A stretch of 64,000 nucleotides of DNA from Anodontia alba (GCA_964016985.1 OZ024825.1:1622501-1686500); one strand, 5' to 3'. Positions 1-12,735 are shown, counted from the stretch's first letter. Program-made: numbers and translations. The notes: generated from the letters alone by a model not told the origin.

Positions 1-134
1 AGGCGGTTCTAACGAGCACTCACATTCTATGTTTTGAGCAGAAATATGAAAAATATCAGAATATTTTATCTGAAAATTTATGATTTTTGGAGTTGAAATT
101 TGCTATATATTTGAATAGGCGTGTTTTCGTGATG
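1..134. mobile_element. MITE family A, right half (cut by window edge)
   Basis: From AGGCGGTTCTAACGAG through GAATAGGCGTGTTTTCGTGATG; the left arm lies before the window. Confidence 0.8.
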
Positions 135-251
135 AATGGGTCGCCCCAACCGAAATATATCATCGAGCACATGCGAACACCGTTCACTTGGCTACTTTAG
201 AATGTAACAACGGACAGAGAAAGCCTCAATGTGACCGTGCGGGTGCACGGG

Positions 252-530
252 CATTACGAAAACATACCTATTAAAATATACCGAAACTTTTATCACCAAA
301 AAGTGAAGATTTTCAGATAAAAATTTCTGATATTTTTCATATTTCTGCTCAAAACATAGATTGTGAGAACTCGTTAGAACCGCCTCGACGAGGTGGTTCT
401 AACGAGTTCCCACAATCTATGATTTTGAGCAGAAATAAGAAAAATAATGCATACGCTTGTAAACCCCAGTTTTACCATATAAAGTCTGGGTTTAAGGGGT
501 TCAAAATTATACAGGCATGTTTTTTTGATG
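252..530. mobile_element. MITE family A, palindromic
   Basis: Ends CATTACGAAAACATACCT and GGCATGTTTTTTTGATG; central hairpin GGTACTCGTTAGAACCGCC type around 360-410. The flanks of the hairpin carry GAAATAAGAAAAATAATG. Confidence 0.88.
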
Positions 531-1708
531 GAAATTATAAATCTGCGTATTTTGTACACGCTTGAAGACATTTTCACTTGACGAGGTGCAGTATCGAAAG
601 AAAGAACTGTTTTAAAACAGTCTGACACTTGGGAACTGCGCTCCTAAAACCTAAAAGTTCTAGATCAAACGGTAACCGTCCAATGAGACATACAGTTTGT
701 GTAATCCCACTTATAATTACCAATCGTTTATGTATAGGACTTACAGCCAATGTCATATGCTCTGTCGTCAATAAAAAGCCATTTCCGTCACAGGCAAATA
801 TTATTGACAAAATATGTTACATTCATTAATTATCTAACTTCAGTTGTTTTTACCATGTTTACCGAAAATGCAAAATATCATATACATGAATGTTAGATGA
901 TAGTGATAGTGTATGGCGTTTACAATCTTTGAATTTCTGTCCGAGATATTTTTTCTCTTTGTCTGTATAAATGTATATGTATTAGCAATGCAACATCACT
1001 GGAGATAGCAGCGAATGGACAAAATAATTATCCAAGGTTAACCAGTTGAATTTTCCGAATTTTCAGTTGAATTTTATTCCCGTATTTATCCTGAATATTC
1101 GGACAGACAGACCTAAGCAAACAATGTAGACCCAGATCAGACGCCTGTGCACGGGCAACACATTGACTGACTGTCAATAAGATTTAACTGAAAATCTGCA
1201 TAATTTGATTGGTTGAATCCCAATTCTTGTTTTGTCTATTCGCATGCCATCACCAGTGTAAATGTAATAGTCGGGTCATTTGTCAAGCGAAAAGAGTTCT
1301 TATGCAATAGGCAAACAGTCATGTCCAGTCAGCGGAGTCTTATCATGTGCTTTACGTTTCTGTAATAGAGAAACCTCTTGATAAATGCAGGCCCAGAAAG
1401 GCAAAAGTGCTGATGCACTTACCTGATCTTGATCTTTGCTGCTCTCAACTCAGGTGCATCAGGAAAACAGGTTTGTGGACACGCGTACGGACACATACGG
1501 ACTTTTTTCCCAGGACACAGCTCATTTGATATAAGGGCCCATTTCGCTCGGAGACTCGGTTATCTTGTACTTAATATGTGTTGTTACTTTTTAACTTTTT
1601 CCACATTATGTATAAACGTTGAAATCCGCAATGGGAAGAAACAACATTTTTTTCGTATAAGCTGAGCCGTAGCACGAGGAAATGCCATCTGCGAAGCCTT
1701 GCATGGCG

Positions 1709-1925
1709 CTTAACCCATTTATATGCCTAGTATAAATTAGATCAGTCCATTTGTCATTTTAGGGGTGTCTGTTTTATTTTATTTTAATCATGTTTACTGA
1801 ACTTGCTGTATCTATTAATCAAACAGTGTAGACCCTGATCAGACGCCGCATTATGCGGCGTCTGATCTGGGTCTACACTGTTTGCTTACGTCCCTTTTAT
1901 TGGACACTAGGCAGAAATGGGTTAA
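1709..1925. mobile_element. TTAA-ended MITE with GATCAG hairpin
   Basis: TTAACCCATTTATATGCC ... GGCAGAAATGGGTTAA with central GACGCCGCATTATGCGGCGTC near 1841-1861 flanked by CCTGATCA/TGATCTGGG. A second copy lies at 9563-9749. Confidence 0.8.
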
Positions 1926-2458
1926 GCAATCAGATCTATGTCTTAGTTGTTCGGCATTAGAATTTAAGCGCAAGTCGACAACGAAGACACCGATCTGACT
2001 GCACTCGTAGACGGGACAACCTGAGCCACCAGGGTCCGGATATGACCCCCATTTCTACGGCTCATGTACAGACACAGAAAATCCAGGTCACTTGGATTTT
2101 CCCTGTTTGTATATGGAATGTGTTGTCCAACGGCGGCTTGTCCTTTTTTCCCTTTTTTAATCCATCTGCATTCCTATACATGTTTGAGGCAATTTGATAC
2201 ACCTTGAGAGATTGATGCTATTTTGCAAAGAGAGACAAATTTTGCGGACAGGAAGTTGCCTACCGTTATTTGAAACGCTGTGCTCTCTGTGGATGGCCAA
2301 TGAAGCCGTTGAAACGATTCCATGTTTACTGTGTCTGAATAGAAAACCATCTATGACATATACGACCCGCCTATCCCGCAGCAGCAACCTTAGCATCTGT
2401 ACAGTGTAATCATGGTATATGCTGTTTGTTGAACGAATTGTCATGATCAATGCATTAT

Positions 2459-2695
2459 GTTAACCCTTAAAATGCCAAGAAAACCTGCATCTGAAAATGT
2501 CTGTTTATGTCGTTTGCTGAATATACTTGCAAACTTTTCAAACCATTTTTTGCATACAGGAAAACAGTGTGGACCCTGATCAGACTGCTCCTACAGGAGC
2601 AGTCTGATCTGTGTCCACACTGTTTGCAAAAATAGCTTAAAATCACAAGCAGGTGACTAGGCAGACGACAATGGTGTGATTGGTTGTTTAAGGGC
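2459..2695. mobile_element. MITE family L (TTAACCCTTAAAATGCC ends)
   Basis: Internal hairpin CAGACTGCTCCTACAGGAGCAGTCTG (positions 2582-2607) with flanks GTGGACCCTGATCAG and CTGATCTGTGTCCACAC. Other copies at 31736-31968 and, partial, 51272-51410. Confidence 0.78.
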
Positions 2696-2911
2696 TATTG
2701 ATGAGGGAAAACACTGATCAGACTGTGTGGATACTCAGGCGGATTTAGCTCTTAGCTTATCGTATGCAATAAGGTCAGTTTCTGCTTGAATTTAAATTCG
2801 TTTAAAGTGAATGGATACACCTCCAAGAAAAACAACTCTGTCATGGAATACTTTGTCTCACTTCGCAGTTAGGTATGGTAGTCAAGAAAGAAAGAATTAA
2901 CGCTTGGCAGT

Positions 2912-3170
2912 TTTCAGCAGACGACAAAGTGGTGATATTTTTTTCTTATTTTTCCCAGAAAACAGGAGTTGACATTTCATGCAAATTATCTCCAATGGAA
3001 AAAACATGATTTGACATTTCATGCAAATTGTCTCCAATAGAAAAAAACAGGATTTGACATTTCATGCAAATTGTCTCCATTGGAGACAATTTGCATGAAA
3101 TGTCAAATCCTGTTTTCTGGGAAAAATAAGAAAAAATATCACCACTTTGCCGTCTGCTGTATTAGCACAA
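2912..3170. mobile_element. MITE family H with tandemly repeated arm
   Basis: GACATTTCATGCAAATTGTC occurs three times in the left arm (about 2971, 3014, 3057) against one complement at 3080-3100. Outer GCAGACGACAAAGTGGTGAT and ATCACCACTTTGCCGTCTGC. Confidence 0.8.
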
Positions 3171-3501
3171 GAGCCAAAAGGTTAAGAATATCCCACTTTT
3201 TAAAAGGTTTCAAAACTACAGACCTGTAAAGGCTTTCTACTTTTGTACACAAATGGCGACAAAATCTTTTATGTGCACCCACTCGTCTTAATATTATCCT
3301 TAAAGCGCCAAATACAACGGCAGCAGACGATGTTTCAGAGACAATAAAGTTTAAAATTTCATGTAACTCTTCTGCCTAGCAGATTTTGAATGTCATCTGC
3401 TACAATTCTGCTGGGTGCTTTAAGGGTTAATGCATTAACTTCAAAGTGCATGATTGACAATTGCAAGAAAACACACTGACTGGCTGTTCTGAAATTATAC
3501 T

Positions 3502-3505
<4 letters not shown>

Positions 3506-3594
<89 letters not shown>
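3506..3594. repeat. (TA)n microsatellite
   Basis: About 44 uninterrupted TA units. Confidence 0.98.
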
Positions 3595-3596
<2 letters not shown>

Positions 3597-4310
3597 AAGT
3601 CTTCAGGGACAACGAAGGTCCTCATCAAATCTAGTTCTGCATAAAATCTCAGATATAATTGAATTAACTGTTTCATATTTATTGGCGGAAAATATGGGTT
3701 TTGACATCTTATTCAAATGTTCGCCACAATTTTAATGGTCTTATTTTCAGTGAAAGTTGGCTGAGTTTCAAATAAAGTACACGGACCTATTCCTTGAACT
3801 CAGAGAAAAAAAGAACCATTTATCTTTAAAGGGGGACAACCGCATGGTTTTTAGACAACCATGTTAAATTAAAATGAAGTATGAACATGTCAAGAAAATC
3901 TGTTTTAAAACATTCTTGTTTTCTTTTCTTAAATAAAAATAGCTATGGTCGAAAGAAAGCGGCTGCCCCCTTTCATAATAAAATGAAATGTGTTTCCAGC
4001 AAATACTATTAGATAAGATATAAAAAGTGACAAAAAAAGCAGATCTAGGTAACAAATAGCAGACAATACATTTGAAATACTTTTTGTAAATTCTCACAGA
4101 AAATAAGATTTGACATTTCATTCAAATTGTCTCCAGAGGAAGCAATGTGACCGAAATATCAAGTCTTATTTTATGTGAAAGAAAAATATCACAAATTTTC
4201 ATTTGATGACTTAATCTATAGATTGCTAAAGCTTTAAATTTTCATGAGGCATTTATCTAATTTTGTATATATTTCGTCAAATCAATGAAACTTTAAAAAT
4301 TTTGGCTTGG

Positions 4311-4518
4311 CCACAAGGTTGTAAAACATTGTTTATGCTCAACTCAGCTGAGCATGAATTTTTCTCTGCTAATAAATATGAAAATGCCAACAATAGTTGG
4401 CATTTTCATATTTTTTAGCAGAGAAATGTTCATGCTCAGCTATGTGTACCAAGAAGGAATTTGCAATTGTTAGTAATTTGAGATTTATTAGCAGGACAAA
4501 TTTCATGCTCAGCCAACC
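4311..4518. mobile_element. MITE family F
   Basis: CCACAAGGTTGTAAAACATT at left; inner palindrome AAAATGCCAACAATAGTTGGCATTTT (4381-4406); TGCTCAGC near the right. Worn ends. Confidence 0.7.
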
Positions 4519-4949
4519 CTCGTTACACTGACACTCGTTAGAACGACAAAATTCGTCATAATGGCAATTTGAATGTCACGAAACCTTCGCTTAAGAGGTG
4601 ACAGTTAATGAGAATATAGGCAAGAATACTGCATTAAAACTCCAAGCAACATATATGTTTTGGATATTTGTTAGAATATCAGTGAGGCGATTATAACAAA
4701 TATTCAAAACATATATTCTCTGAGGACACAAGAATAAAACAAGATCTTTCTTACATATCATTCTGTCTATTAAGGATTCTTTACAACAGCAAATTCATTT
4801 TAATGGCAACATCTTTGGGAACAAATGCTGTCGTTGTAACGTGGGTTCACTGTAATTAAAACCTCGGGGTCTGATCCAGTGGATGCACGCTCATGTGAAA
4901 TAACTATAACACATTTACGTCCCTTCTCATTTGGGAACTACCGTATATA

Positions 4950-5302
4950 CCCAAAGTATTCGGACACCTTCACTCCTTACCGCACTTGTTCTAAAATTTA
5001 ACCCTTGTCCTTCTAAATAGATTAAGATGCCACGCCCATTTCTAATTTTCAGCCAGTCAGATTACTTGATCCGGATTGTTGCTATAAAATCACATACTGA
5101 AATAGCAAACAGTGCAGATCCAGATCAGTTGGCTTCTTCAGCTGGATCTACACTGTTTACAAAGGCAGGGTATATCTGGGTTTAGCAGGACAAGGGTTAA
5201 CAAAAGCAATTTACTTAGACCCTGATGAGACACCGCGCTCTGCGGTGTCTCATCAGGGTCTACACTGTTTGCTCAGGCTTTCCAGTCCAAATACTTACAG
5301 TA
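4950..5302. mobile_element. MITE family C, host of a MITE-B insertion
   Basis: ACCGTATATACCCAAAGTATT at left (21-bp end, first 20 shown by ACCGTATATACCCAAAGT), CCAAATACTTACAGTATT at right, and GACACCGCGCTCTGCGGTGTC hairpin near 5229. MITE-B copy 4998-5200 lies inside. Confidence 0.72.
4998..5200. mobile_element. MITE family B (piggyBac-like ends), nested in a MITE-C
   Basis: TTAACCCTTGTCCTTCT ... AGCAGGACAAGGGTTAA: inverted ends sharing TTAA, as piggyBac-type insertion gives. Internal hairpin GCAGATCCAGATCAGTTGG...CTGGATCTACACTG is truncated here. Confidence 0.85.
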
Positions 5303-5366
5303 TTCTTATAGAAAAGCATTTGATCCCACTGTGCGCCAGTTCTTTCCTTTCACAATAACCTAACCT

Positions 5367-5579
5367 TTAACCCTTGTCATGCTGTATAAATTAAGATGCC
5401 ACGCCCACTTGTAATTTCCCGCCAATCAGATTACTTGATCCGGATTTTTGATAGAAATTCACATCTTTAATGATAAACAGTGCAGATCCAGATCAGTTGG
5501 CTTCTTCAGAAGCCAACTGATCTGTATCTGCACTGTTTGCTAAAACAGGGCATGTCGTGCTCAGCAAGAGAAGGGCTAA
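5367..5579. mobile_element. MITE family B
   Basis: TTAACCCTTGTCATGCTG ... GCTCAGCAAGAGAAGGG; internal hairpin CTTCTTCAGAAG centre near 5505. Confidence 0.82.
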
Positions 5580-6453
5580 AATGATTAAAATACAAGGAAA
5601 AATAATACATTCCTGCAAACATGATCACATAATGAGGTGCCAAAGTTTTTCCCAATTCCGGAAAGACTCGGACCCATCAATACCCGGACTGGTAACTATA
5701 GTGCTAAATACCTATTTTATCGATATGATGATGTCGTGGCTATGATTTTACCCGTTACCGGGTTTCGTCTGGACTTGGACCCAATATACACGGTATTGAT
5801 GGGTCCGAGGGAAAGATCATGTTCAGAAAGAAAAAAAGATTGAAGTGTTCAAATCTGCTTCTATTTTATCCGCAACGTCAGCAACCGTACCTTTTGGATA
5901 CATGCGCCCAACAAAGACTCAACTCAGTGTGCGCATCCCCGCAGTCTGATCACAGTCTTCATTGTCCGAACAAAGAAACTTTACATCCTTGGCTATCCAA
6001 AATGTACTCAGTGAAGATTTTTATCAGACTGTTCGAATGTGCAGGCTTGTCTGAATCTTTGCTGGGCTCACATGTCCGAAGATACGTTTTCTCTTGTTAT
6101 GGCTGGGTTAAGTTTTGGCTTTCTATTATCTATTACTATACGAAATTTTATATAGTCTATATTCCTGATGTTAGTTAGATTTGTTATATTTCTCACTTTA
6201 GTTAATATCTGATATGTAAGGTGATTTAGTCCAAAACATATTCGCTGATTTAATTCAAAGAGTCTTTAAAGCACCAAGCAAAAATGTCGTTTGTTGCTGT
6301 TGTGATTGGCGCTTTAATGATTAAAATATATCTATGAGTTCAATAATACAATAAGATGGGTCTCTCTTATTAGCCCAAAATATGTGATCTATTAGTTCAA
6401 ATCATTTCTCACGATATAGTTCCATAAATACTGAAATGCTGAAATTAGATTTA

Positions 6454-6674
6454 TTAACCCTTGTCATACTGAATAAATTAAGATGCCACGCCCACTTCTA
6501 ATTTTCAGCCAATCAGATTACGTGATCCAGATTGTTGATATAAATTCACATACTAAATGGCAAACTGCAAACAGTGCGGATCCAGATCAATTGGCTTCTT
6601 CAGAAGCCAACTGATCTGGATCTACACTGTTTGCAAAGGCAGGGTATATACGGGTTCAGCAGGACTAGGATTAG
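6454..6674. mobile_element. MITE family B
   Basis: TTAACCCTTGTCATACTG ... GGTTCAGCAGGACTAGGATT; hairpin centre CTTCTTCAGAAG near 6600. Confidence 0.85.
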
Positions 6675-7029
6675 TGTTCTATTCAGTTCAAAATATTGTT
6701 TCTCGATTTACTGTAACGTTTAAATTTTACCGCCTTTTCGTCGGTTGTTCGACCATTGTTTAATTTTACCTACAGCAGTTATCATCAAGACATGTAAAAA
6801 TGGTCTTTCTGCTATATGTGCATCACCAGACCAGTTTGCACATCCTGCGAAGTCTGATCAGGTTTATCAATATATTCTGCAGAATTTAGATTATGTAAGC
6901 ACTGAAACAACAGAGGTCCTTATCGGCTGATCTGGGCCATCGTTTCATGTAGGTACGATTAGGACCCTTTTAGCATGCTGAGACACATGTTGTTTTATAG
7001 ATACTATTTGATCTTAGATATACATGTAG

Positions 7030-7376
7030 TACACTGCCGTATTTACCCTAAATATCGGGATACCTTAACATCTTATCATACTCCTAAAGTTTGAACAGGT
7101 ATTTTACCGATGTGGAGGAGTCTCAAACTACTAGATGAGAGTCTCAATCCAGTAAGCATCTTTATAAATCTACAGCGGGCCGTTATCGGCCTGTCAGTGT
7201 AGCTGACGGGCCGATAACGGCCCGCTGTAGATTTATAAAGAATGCTAGCTGGGAAACTACTGGATGAATGGTAAAAATGTAGAGCCTGATCAGGTGCCTT
7301 GTTCTGTGGCGTTTAATCTGACTCTATACTGTTTGCTCAGATCTCTATGTCCCAATACTTAGGGTGGTAAGTACGT
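7030..7376. mobile_element. MITE family C with a family D hairpin inserted
   Basis: CCGTATTTACCCTAAATATC at left, TGTCCCAATACTTAGGGT at right; the D hairpin 7148-7253 interrupts the middle. Confidence 0.75.
7148..7253. mobile_element. Hairpin family D (CCCAGTAAGCATTC ends)
   Basis: Almost perfect palindrome: arms ATTTATAAAG-type ends, CTACAGCGGGCCGTTATCGG and its complement, and central GTCAGTGTAGCTGAC. Confidence 0.88.
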
Positions 7377-8404
7377 CTTAATAAACCCTTCTTTATTTCT
7401 GCAGGTCACATTGCCTGAGATGTTTCATTCTACCGGTGCCAAAATTGTCCTGAAACGCTAATTACTTCTCAGCCCCTATTCATAATACATGTTTATAGGT
7501 GCGAACCTAGCGTCCTATCATTTTTAAGTCATTGTTGTGATAAAAATAATATGTGTAGACTAAGGAAAAATCCATTATATTCTCAAATGGACAACAAGCA
7601 CAAAAAATAAATTCTGAAAAGAGGGAAAGAAACAAAAAAAAAAAAACATCATTTTGACGAAAGAAACAGACTTGGTTTCTTTGAGTCTTTTCATTACTAA
7701 CAGTGGCGTGGCCAGAGCTAGATTATTTTTACGCACACCGAGGAAAAATTTCGAAACATTTTTCCTCGTATTGCTTTCAAATAGGACTACTCTTAAAGGA
7801 AAAAAAATGAAATTCTTTCCTTTAAGAGTTGCCCCTACCTTTGGAAGCGATAAATTATTTCCTTTCAGCGCAGCCCCTATGGTGAAAAAGCAAATTATGT
7901 TATGTTAATTGATTTCTCTTTATTGCAAAAAAAAAAAAAAATAATAATAATAATAATAATTTTCTTACGCATGTTACGCGCATGCGTAAGATGCGTAATT
8001 AGCGCTACGCCTGTGAATAGTTATGCAATTTGCAACCCTGCTCACGTCTCGTAGCCCACAGTTAAACAATATTCTACTTTTAAATAAATCATGTTGTGTT
8101 CAGTCATTCCAAAGGACCAAACACTATAAATACACTAAAGGTAACCAGTTTCTTTTCTATGAAACATTGATTCCATGACTCCTTGCGACAGATTTTCTGT
8201 TGGCACAAACAATGAATGTCAAAATATTTCTTTCCATATTCTCTCAGTCTCTTTCCCCTTGAAACTAATGGTCTTCTCCCAACTATAAATAGATCTAGAC
8301 AAGCCCGAGAATACACAAGATAATGAAGCGTTCTAATGTTCACATTCTGCAGTTAACTTACTTATTTTGGACTGTCAAAAGCTGTTCTTAATAACAAAAT
8401 GGTC

Positions 8405-8611
8405 TTAACCTTTGTCCTGCTGAATAAATTAAGATGCCACACCCTTTTCAAATTTTTAGCCATTACTTGATCCAGATTGCTGATATAAATTCACATACTG
8501 AATGCCAAACAGTGCAGATCAAGATCAGTTGGCTTCTTAGAAGCAAACTGATCAGAATCTACACTGTTTGCAAGGACGGGGTATATCCGGGTTCCGCAGG
8601 ACAAGAGTTAA
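8405..8611. mobile_element. MITE family B
   Basis: TTAACCTTTGTCCTGCTG ... CGCAGGACAAGAGTTAA; hairpin with diverged arms near 8535. Confidence 0.85.
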
Positions 8612-8682
8612 TTTTGAGTGGTCTTAATAGCGGGCTTTTACTGTATAACTACCCTTCACGTCTTTGTAAGAAGTAGAACAGT

Positions 8683-8790
8683 CCCAGTGGGCACACAACG
8701 TTAAAATGACGTCGTATCAACGTCGATGCGACGTGATCACGTCGCATCGACGTTGATACGACGTCATTTTGATGTTATGTGCCTGCTGGG
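8683..8790. mobile_element. Hairpin family E, CpG-rich palindrome
   Basis: CCCAGTGGGCAC ... GTGCCTGCTGGG around a nearly perfect palindrome (ATGACGTCGTATCAACGT and its complement; centre GACGTGATCACGTC). A decayed relative lies at 29935-30034. Confidence 0.85.
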
Positions 8791-9058
8791 TTAATATTCT
8801 ATACGAGACATTATATCAAAATGTTGCCAAAGCAGAAAATTGAAATCAAAATGAATTGAGGTAGAACCGTATTCCATTATTTAGATAAGATATAATGGTC
8901 TGTCTATTACTGTTACAGTCTTATTTGTGGACATGTGTCCAGATAAGCATGCACTTCAAATATGTCCCTAAATCTGGCAAAAATTGTCGTTGTTCCTACC
9001 CCGCACCATTTCTCTTAACAGTGGGTATTGGATGCACATCTAATCTTAATATCTTGTT

Positions 9059-9070
9059 GTTTTTTTTCTT

Positions 9071-9101
<31 letters not shown>

Positions 9102-9298
9102 GTTTTTTTTTGTTTGTTTGTTTGTTTGTTTGTTGTTGTTGTTTTTTTTTTTGTTTTTTTTTTTTTTTTTTTTTTTTGTTTTTGTTTGTTTTCTTGTTGT
9201 TGTTTTTGTTTTTGTTGTTTTTTTTTTTTGTTTTTTTTTTTTGTTTTTTTTTTTTTGTTTTGTTTTTTTTGTGGGGGGGGGGGCGGGGGGGGGGGCGG
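9059..9298. repeat. T-rich tract with TTTG/TTG units ending in a G run
   Basis: About 210 bases of T broken only by single G or C, followed by about 25 bases that are nearly all G. Open frames here are artefacts of the composition. Confidence 0.95.
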
Positions 9299-9562
9299 GT
9301 TTACCCTTTATATATTAGTATTCATTAAAAGATCAAATAATAATTGCTGAACGCAGAGTAACACGTAAAAATAAACGCATGGCCTATTAAATTAATTTTA
9401 CAAGGAAATGGTAATACTTGAAGTAAATTGCCAAAATCACGGAACACGACCCTTCTAATGGATCAGATATAACATGTGATTACAGCACAAAATCAACACT
9501 GCTTTGAAAAGAGAACGAGCAAACTTAACTGGTTTCGTGATTATCAAACCCTGATCTTTTGC

Positions 9563-9749
9563 TTAACCCATTTATGCCTGGCGTCCAATAAAAAGGACAT
9601 TAGCAAATATTGTAGATCCTGATCAGAGAACGCGGCGTCTCATCAGAGTCTATACTGTTTGCAATAAATACAGGAATTTCTATAAAACGTAGTATTAATG
9701 AAAACCAACCAGATACCCCTTCTGTTAAAATAGATAAATGGGTTTAACA
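9563..9749. mobile_element. TTAA-ended MITE, second copy
   Basis: TTAACCCATTTATGCCTGG ... GATAAATGGGTTTAA; hairpin partly lost around 9625. Confidence 0.72.
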
Positions 9750-10060
9750 TTTACTAGTGAAATACACTGTTACACTTTGTCTCACGGGTAAACTTGGGCC
9801 TACTTCCGTGCTTCGTTTTGGGGTTGCAGCTATCATATCTTTTCTGCTATCATATAGCGTCATGTTTGAAGTCTCATGACGCTATCGCATCAAAATCATG
9901 TATGAGCCAAATTACTTTGGGATATTTAGGCCTGGTATATCCGAAAATCGAGAATTGTTTCAAACTTAAGTAATATTCATTCAGAATCTTTATTTTACAG
10001 TTTATTTCTTGAAATTTGTTCCGTATCGTTCTTTTGGAAAGCTCACCTTCGGAAGAAAAC

Positions 10061-10305
10061 AGGCCCCGAGGTTATAAAACTTTTTGCATGCCCAGCTCAG
10101 TTGAGCATGAAATTTGTCTAGCTAATAGTCTCAAATTACTAACACTTGCAAATTCTTTCTTGTTAAATATAGATAGGCATGAAAATTTCACTGCTAATAC
10201 ATCTGAAAATGCCAACTATTGTTGGCATTTTCAAATTTATTTGTAGAAAAAAATTCATGCTCAACTGAGTTGAGCATGAATATTGTTTTACAACCTCGGA
10301 GCCTG
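10061..10305. mobile_element. MITE family F
   Basis: GGCCCCGAGGTTATAAAAC ... TTTTACAACCTCGGAGCC; two nested palindromes (CAACTCAGTTGAGCATG type at the ends, GCCAACTATTGTTGGC at the centre). Confidence 0.88.
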
Positions 10306-10397
10306 GAGTCAGTGTGACTTTTCATGATTAAAGTTAGTTGTCTTTCGGACAAGATCTTTTCCAAATAAGAATATAGAACTGAGTTCCAATGAAGAAC

Positions 10398-10644
10398 CTG
10401 GCCCCGAGGTTATAAAACTTTTTTCATACTCAACTCAGCTGAGCATGAAAATTGCCCTGCTTATAAATCTCAAATTACTAATAATTGCAAACTCTTTCTT
10501 GCTAAGTATAGCTGAGCATGAAAATTTCTCTGCTAATAAATATGAAAATGCCAACTATCGTTGGCATTTTCATATTTATTAGCGGAGAAAATTTCATGCT
10601 CAGCTGAGTTGAGCATGAAAAAAGTTTTATAACCTCGGGGCCTG
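10398..10644. mobile_element. MITE family F
   Basis: GGCCCCGAGGTTATAAAAC ... GTTTTATAACCTCGGGGCC, centre GCCAACTATCGTTGGC. The best-preserved copy; 93 bp from its neighbour at 10061-10305, same orientation. Confidence 0.9.
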
Positions 10645-10799
10645 GCTGGATGCTTAGCCGTTCTCATACTGGCTGCACCGAACGAAAATGTGCCCTCGAG
10701 TATATAAAAATGCACATATTCAGATTCATCCCACGCATGCGTAAAGTTCATCCGGGCATTGCTTTCCATTGATACATTCTATCTTGTCCAATTATTCGG

Positions 10800-10880
10800 T
10801 TAGCAGACAGCGAAGGCCCTGATCAGATTGCGCGAATGCGCAGGCTGATCTGGGCCTTCACTGCCCGCATATGCCTAAAG
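10800..10880. repeat. Hairpin family I (GGCCCTGATCAGA arms)
   Basis: GCGAAGGCCCTGATCAGA, loop GCGCGAATGCGC, then CTGATCTGGGCCTTC. A near-perfect relative lies at 38400-38475 (TGAAGACCCTGATCAGACTG...CAGTCTGATCAGGGCCTTCA). Confidence 0.75.
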
Positions 10881-11530
10881 GCACATTTTTGATGGCGTTG
10901 TCTATATATTAAACCAATGTTGCTACGCATCAAGGCACCAATTACATCTAAATTTATTAAAGGATTTAGACCAAAGAGTTCCGAATGGATTTGAAATTTA
11001 AACCCTTTCATGGTATAACGGCGTTAAGTTTTTCATGCTACTATACCTGATCATGGCTTTGTTTACACACAACAGATGATTTTTTAAATAAGTCGCCAAT
11101 CATCTAAGAGCATATTTAAAACAAAGGTATTTTATTGATTCGAAGCTCTATAGTAGAGATGATTCCAGGTATATGTCATCATAGTTTTGGTGCCTCGCTT
11201 GTTTTTTCGACTTCGAAATGCATTATATTTGTTTTTCTATTGCATTATTTAGCAAGGCTTAAAACTTTCGCATATTCTTATAAATAAGCAAATTTCAACA
11301 AATAAATTAAAGATTATTTGATCATGCGATGCTTGTTTACAAGTGTGGTTAATCGGTAAGGATTTTTCAAGCTAACTTGATAATATAGATTTTTCCCAGC
11401 TTCGCTGATCTTGTGGATTTTTTCAAACACGTGATCATGTGAATAACACGCAAAGACAATGGATTTAATAGTAATTATATACTGTGTGTTGTATTCACTT
11501 TTTCTGTATTTGATGCAAAACATAAGAAAT
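10880..11530. other. No gene or repeat recognised
   Basis: AT-rich, short frames only. Confidence 0.55.
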
Positions 11531-11539
11531 GGTCCTTAA

Positions 11540-11775
11540 AGAGGCCTCGGATACACTTGGTAGATTTTCCACCATTTTTACAAGGGGCACAACATTTGTG
11601 ATACCTAGTTTGCTTTATTGTACATCAAACCGCTTTCTTGAAAGGGGTCTATTCTAAAAGGAAAGAATTTGCTCCCACTGGGAGCAAATTCTTTCCTTTA
11701 AGAATAGACCCTTTTTGAGAAGGGAGCAAACGGTTCTGACAGTTACCTCCCCTGAAAGTGTATCCATTCCCCATA
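11540..11775. mobile_element. MITE family K (AAGGAAAGAATTTGCTCCC hairpin)
   Basis: Palindrome centre GAATTTGCTCCCACTGGG with its complement (about 11655-11705), wider arms AAAGGGGTCTATTCT/AGAATAGACCCTTTTT, outer remnants GATACACTTGGTAGA and CCCCTGAAAGTGTATCC. Confidence 0.78.
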
Positions 11776-12117
11776 AGCTATATGCGAACAGAGAAGTCAT
11801 GTACCAACCTGCGCATCTGTGCAGGCAGATACTAGCTTTCGGTGTCCGTCGATATATTGTAAGTATCCATTTCACATTGCTTCTACAAACGGGCATTGAA
11901 GTCCCTTATCAGACTGCATTAAATCATAGCTGATTTGGGCTGTCTTTGTTCGTGTAAGCTATAAGGACTTTTTGCATGTTATGCATCTTTTTATTCTTTC
12001 CTAATATAGTTATATGTCTGTCACATAGTACTTTCTTTGAAGCACATATTTATGTACACGAATCTGGGAGCAGACAACCTAAAGAATGCCATATACCAAT
12101 AACGAAGACCCGACCTT

Positions 12118-12195
12118 ACCCAAGCTAGCATTCTTTATAAATCTATAGCGGGCCGTTATCGGCCCGCTATAGATTTATAAAGAATGCTTACTGGG
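12118..12195. mobile_element. Hairpin family D, short form
   Basis: Same arms (CTATAGCGGGCCGTTATCGG) but lacks the central GTCAGGGTAGCTGAC; palindrome centre near 12157. Confidence 0.87.
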
Positions 12196-12469
12196 ACCTG
12201 ACTATCTTTATAAGGCTATGGCTTTCGATGTCAGCTGTTTAGATTATTCAACTTTCATTGTTTTGAACCTGAAATAACGAAGATCCCGACAAGACTGCGC
12301 TGATGCGGAGGACAGTTTGGTATTTCAATACGGCATTCTATAGATTTCCTGGTCCTTCTCCCAAAGTAATTGCACATTTTGATGCACAGAATTGTATGGG
12401 CCGTCATGCATAAAGGGACTTAAGCAGATATAGGAATAGCGAATACCTAGATAATTATGCCAGGGGTGA

Positions 12470-12735
12470 TTATTATTCTTCGCTCAGACGAAGATCTGTC
12501 ATACAGGAGACTGGTTCATTTGGTACTTTCCGCCATTTTTCACGAGGGAGGTAATTTTTGTGATTTCCTGTTTTATGAACACCAAGACCCATCTGAAAAG
12601 GGGTCAACTCTAAATGGAAATAGTTTGCTCTAAACGACAGCAAATTATTTCCTTTTTGAGTAGACTCCTTTTCAGAAGGGGACAAAATAATCTTAACAGA
12701 GTTACTTCCCCTGAAGGTGTTGCCATTCCCCTAAA
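12470..12735. mobile_element. MITE family K, diverged
   Basis: AAAAGGGGTCAACTCTAAAT ... AGTAGACTCCTTTTCAGAAG with flanks CCGCCATTTTTCACGAGG and TTACTTCCCCTGAAGGTG. Confidence 0.7.

Noticed and set aside
3427..3612. Ile-Tyr repeat protein
   Set aside because: Translation of the (TA)n microsatellite.
8895..9350. Phe-rich open frames of 72-151 codons
   Set aside because: Translation of a T-rich simple tract; no real protein.
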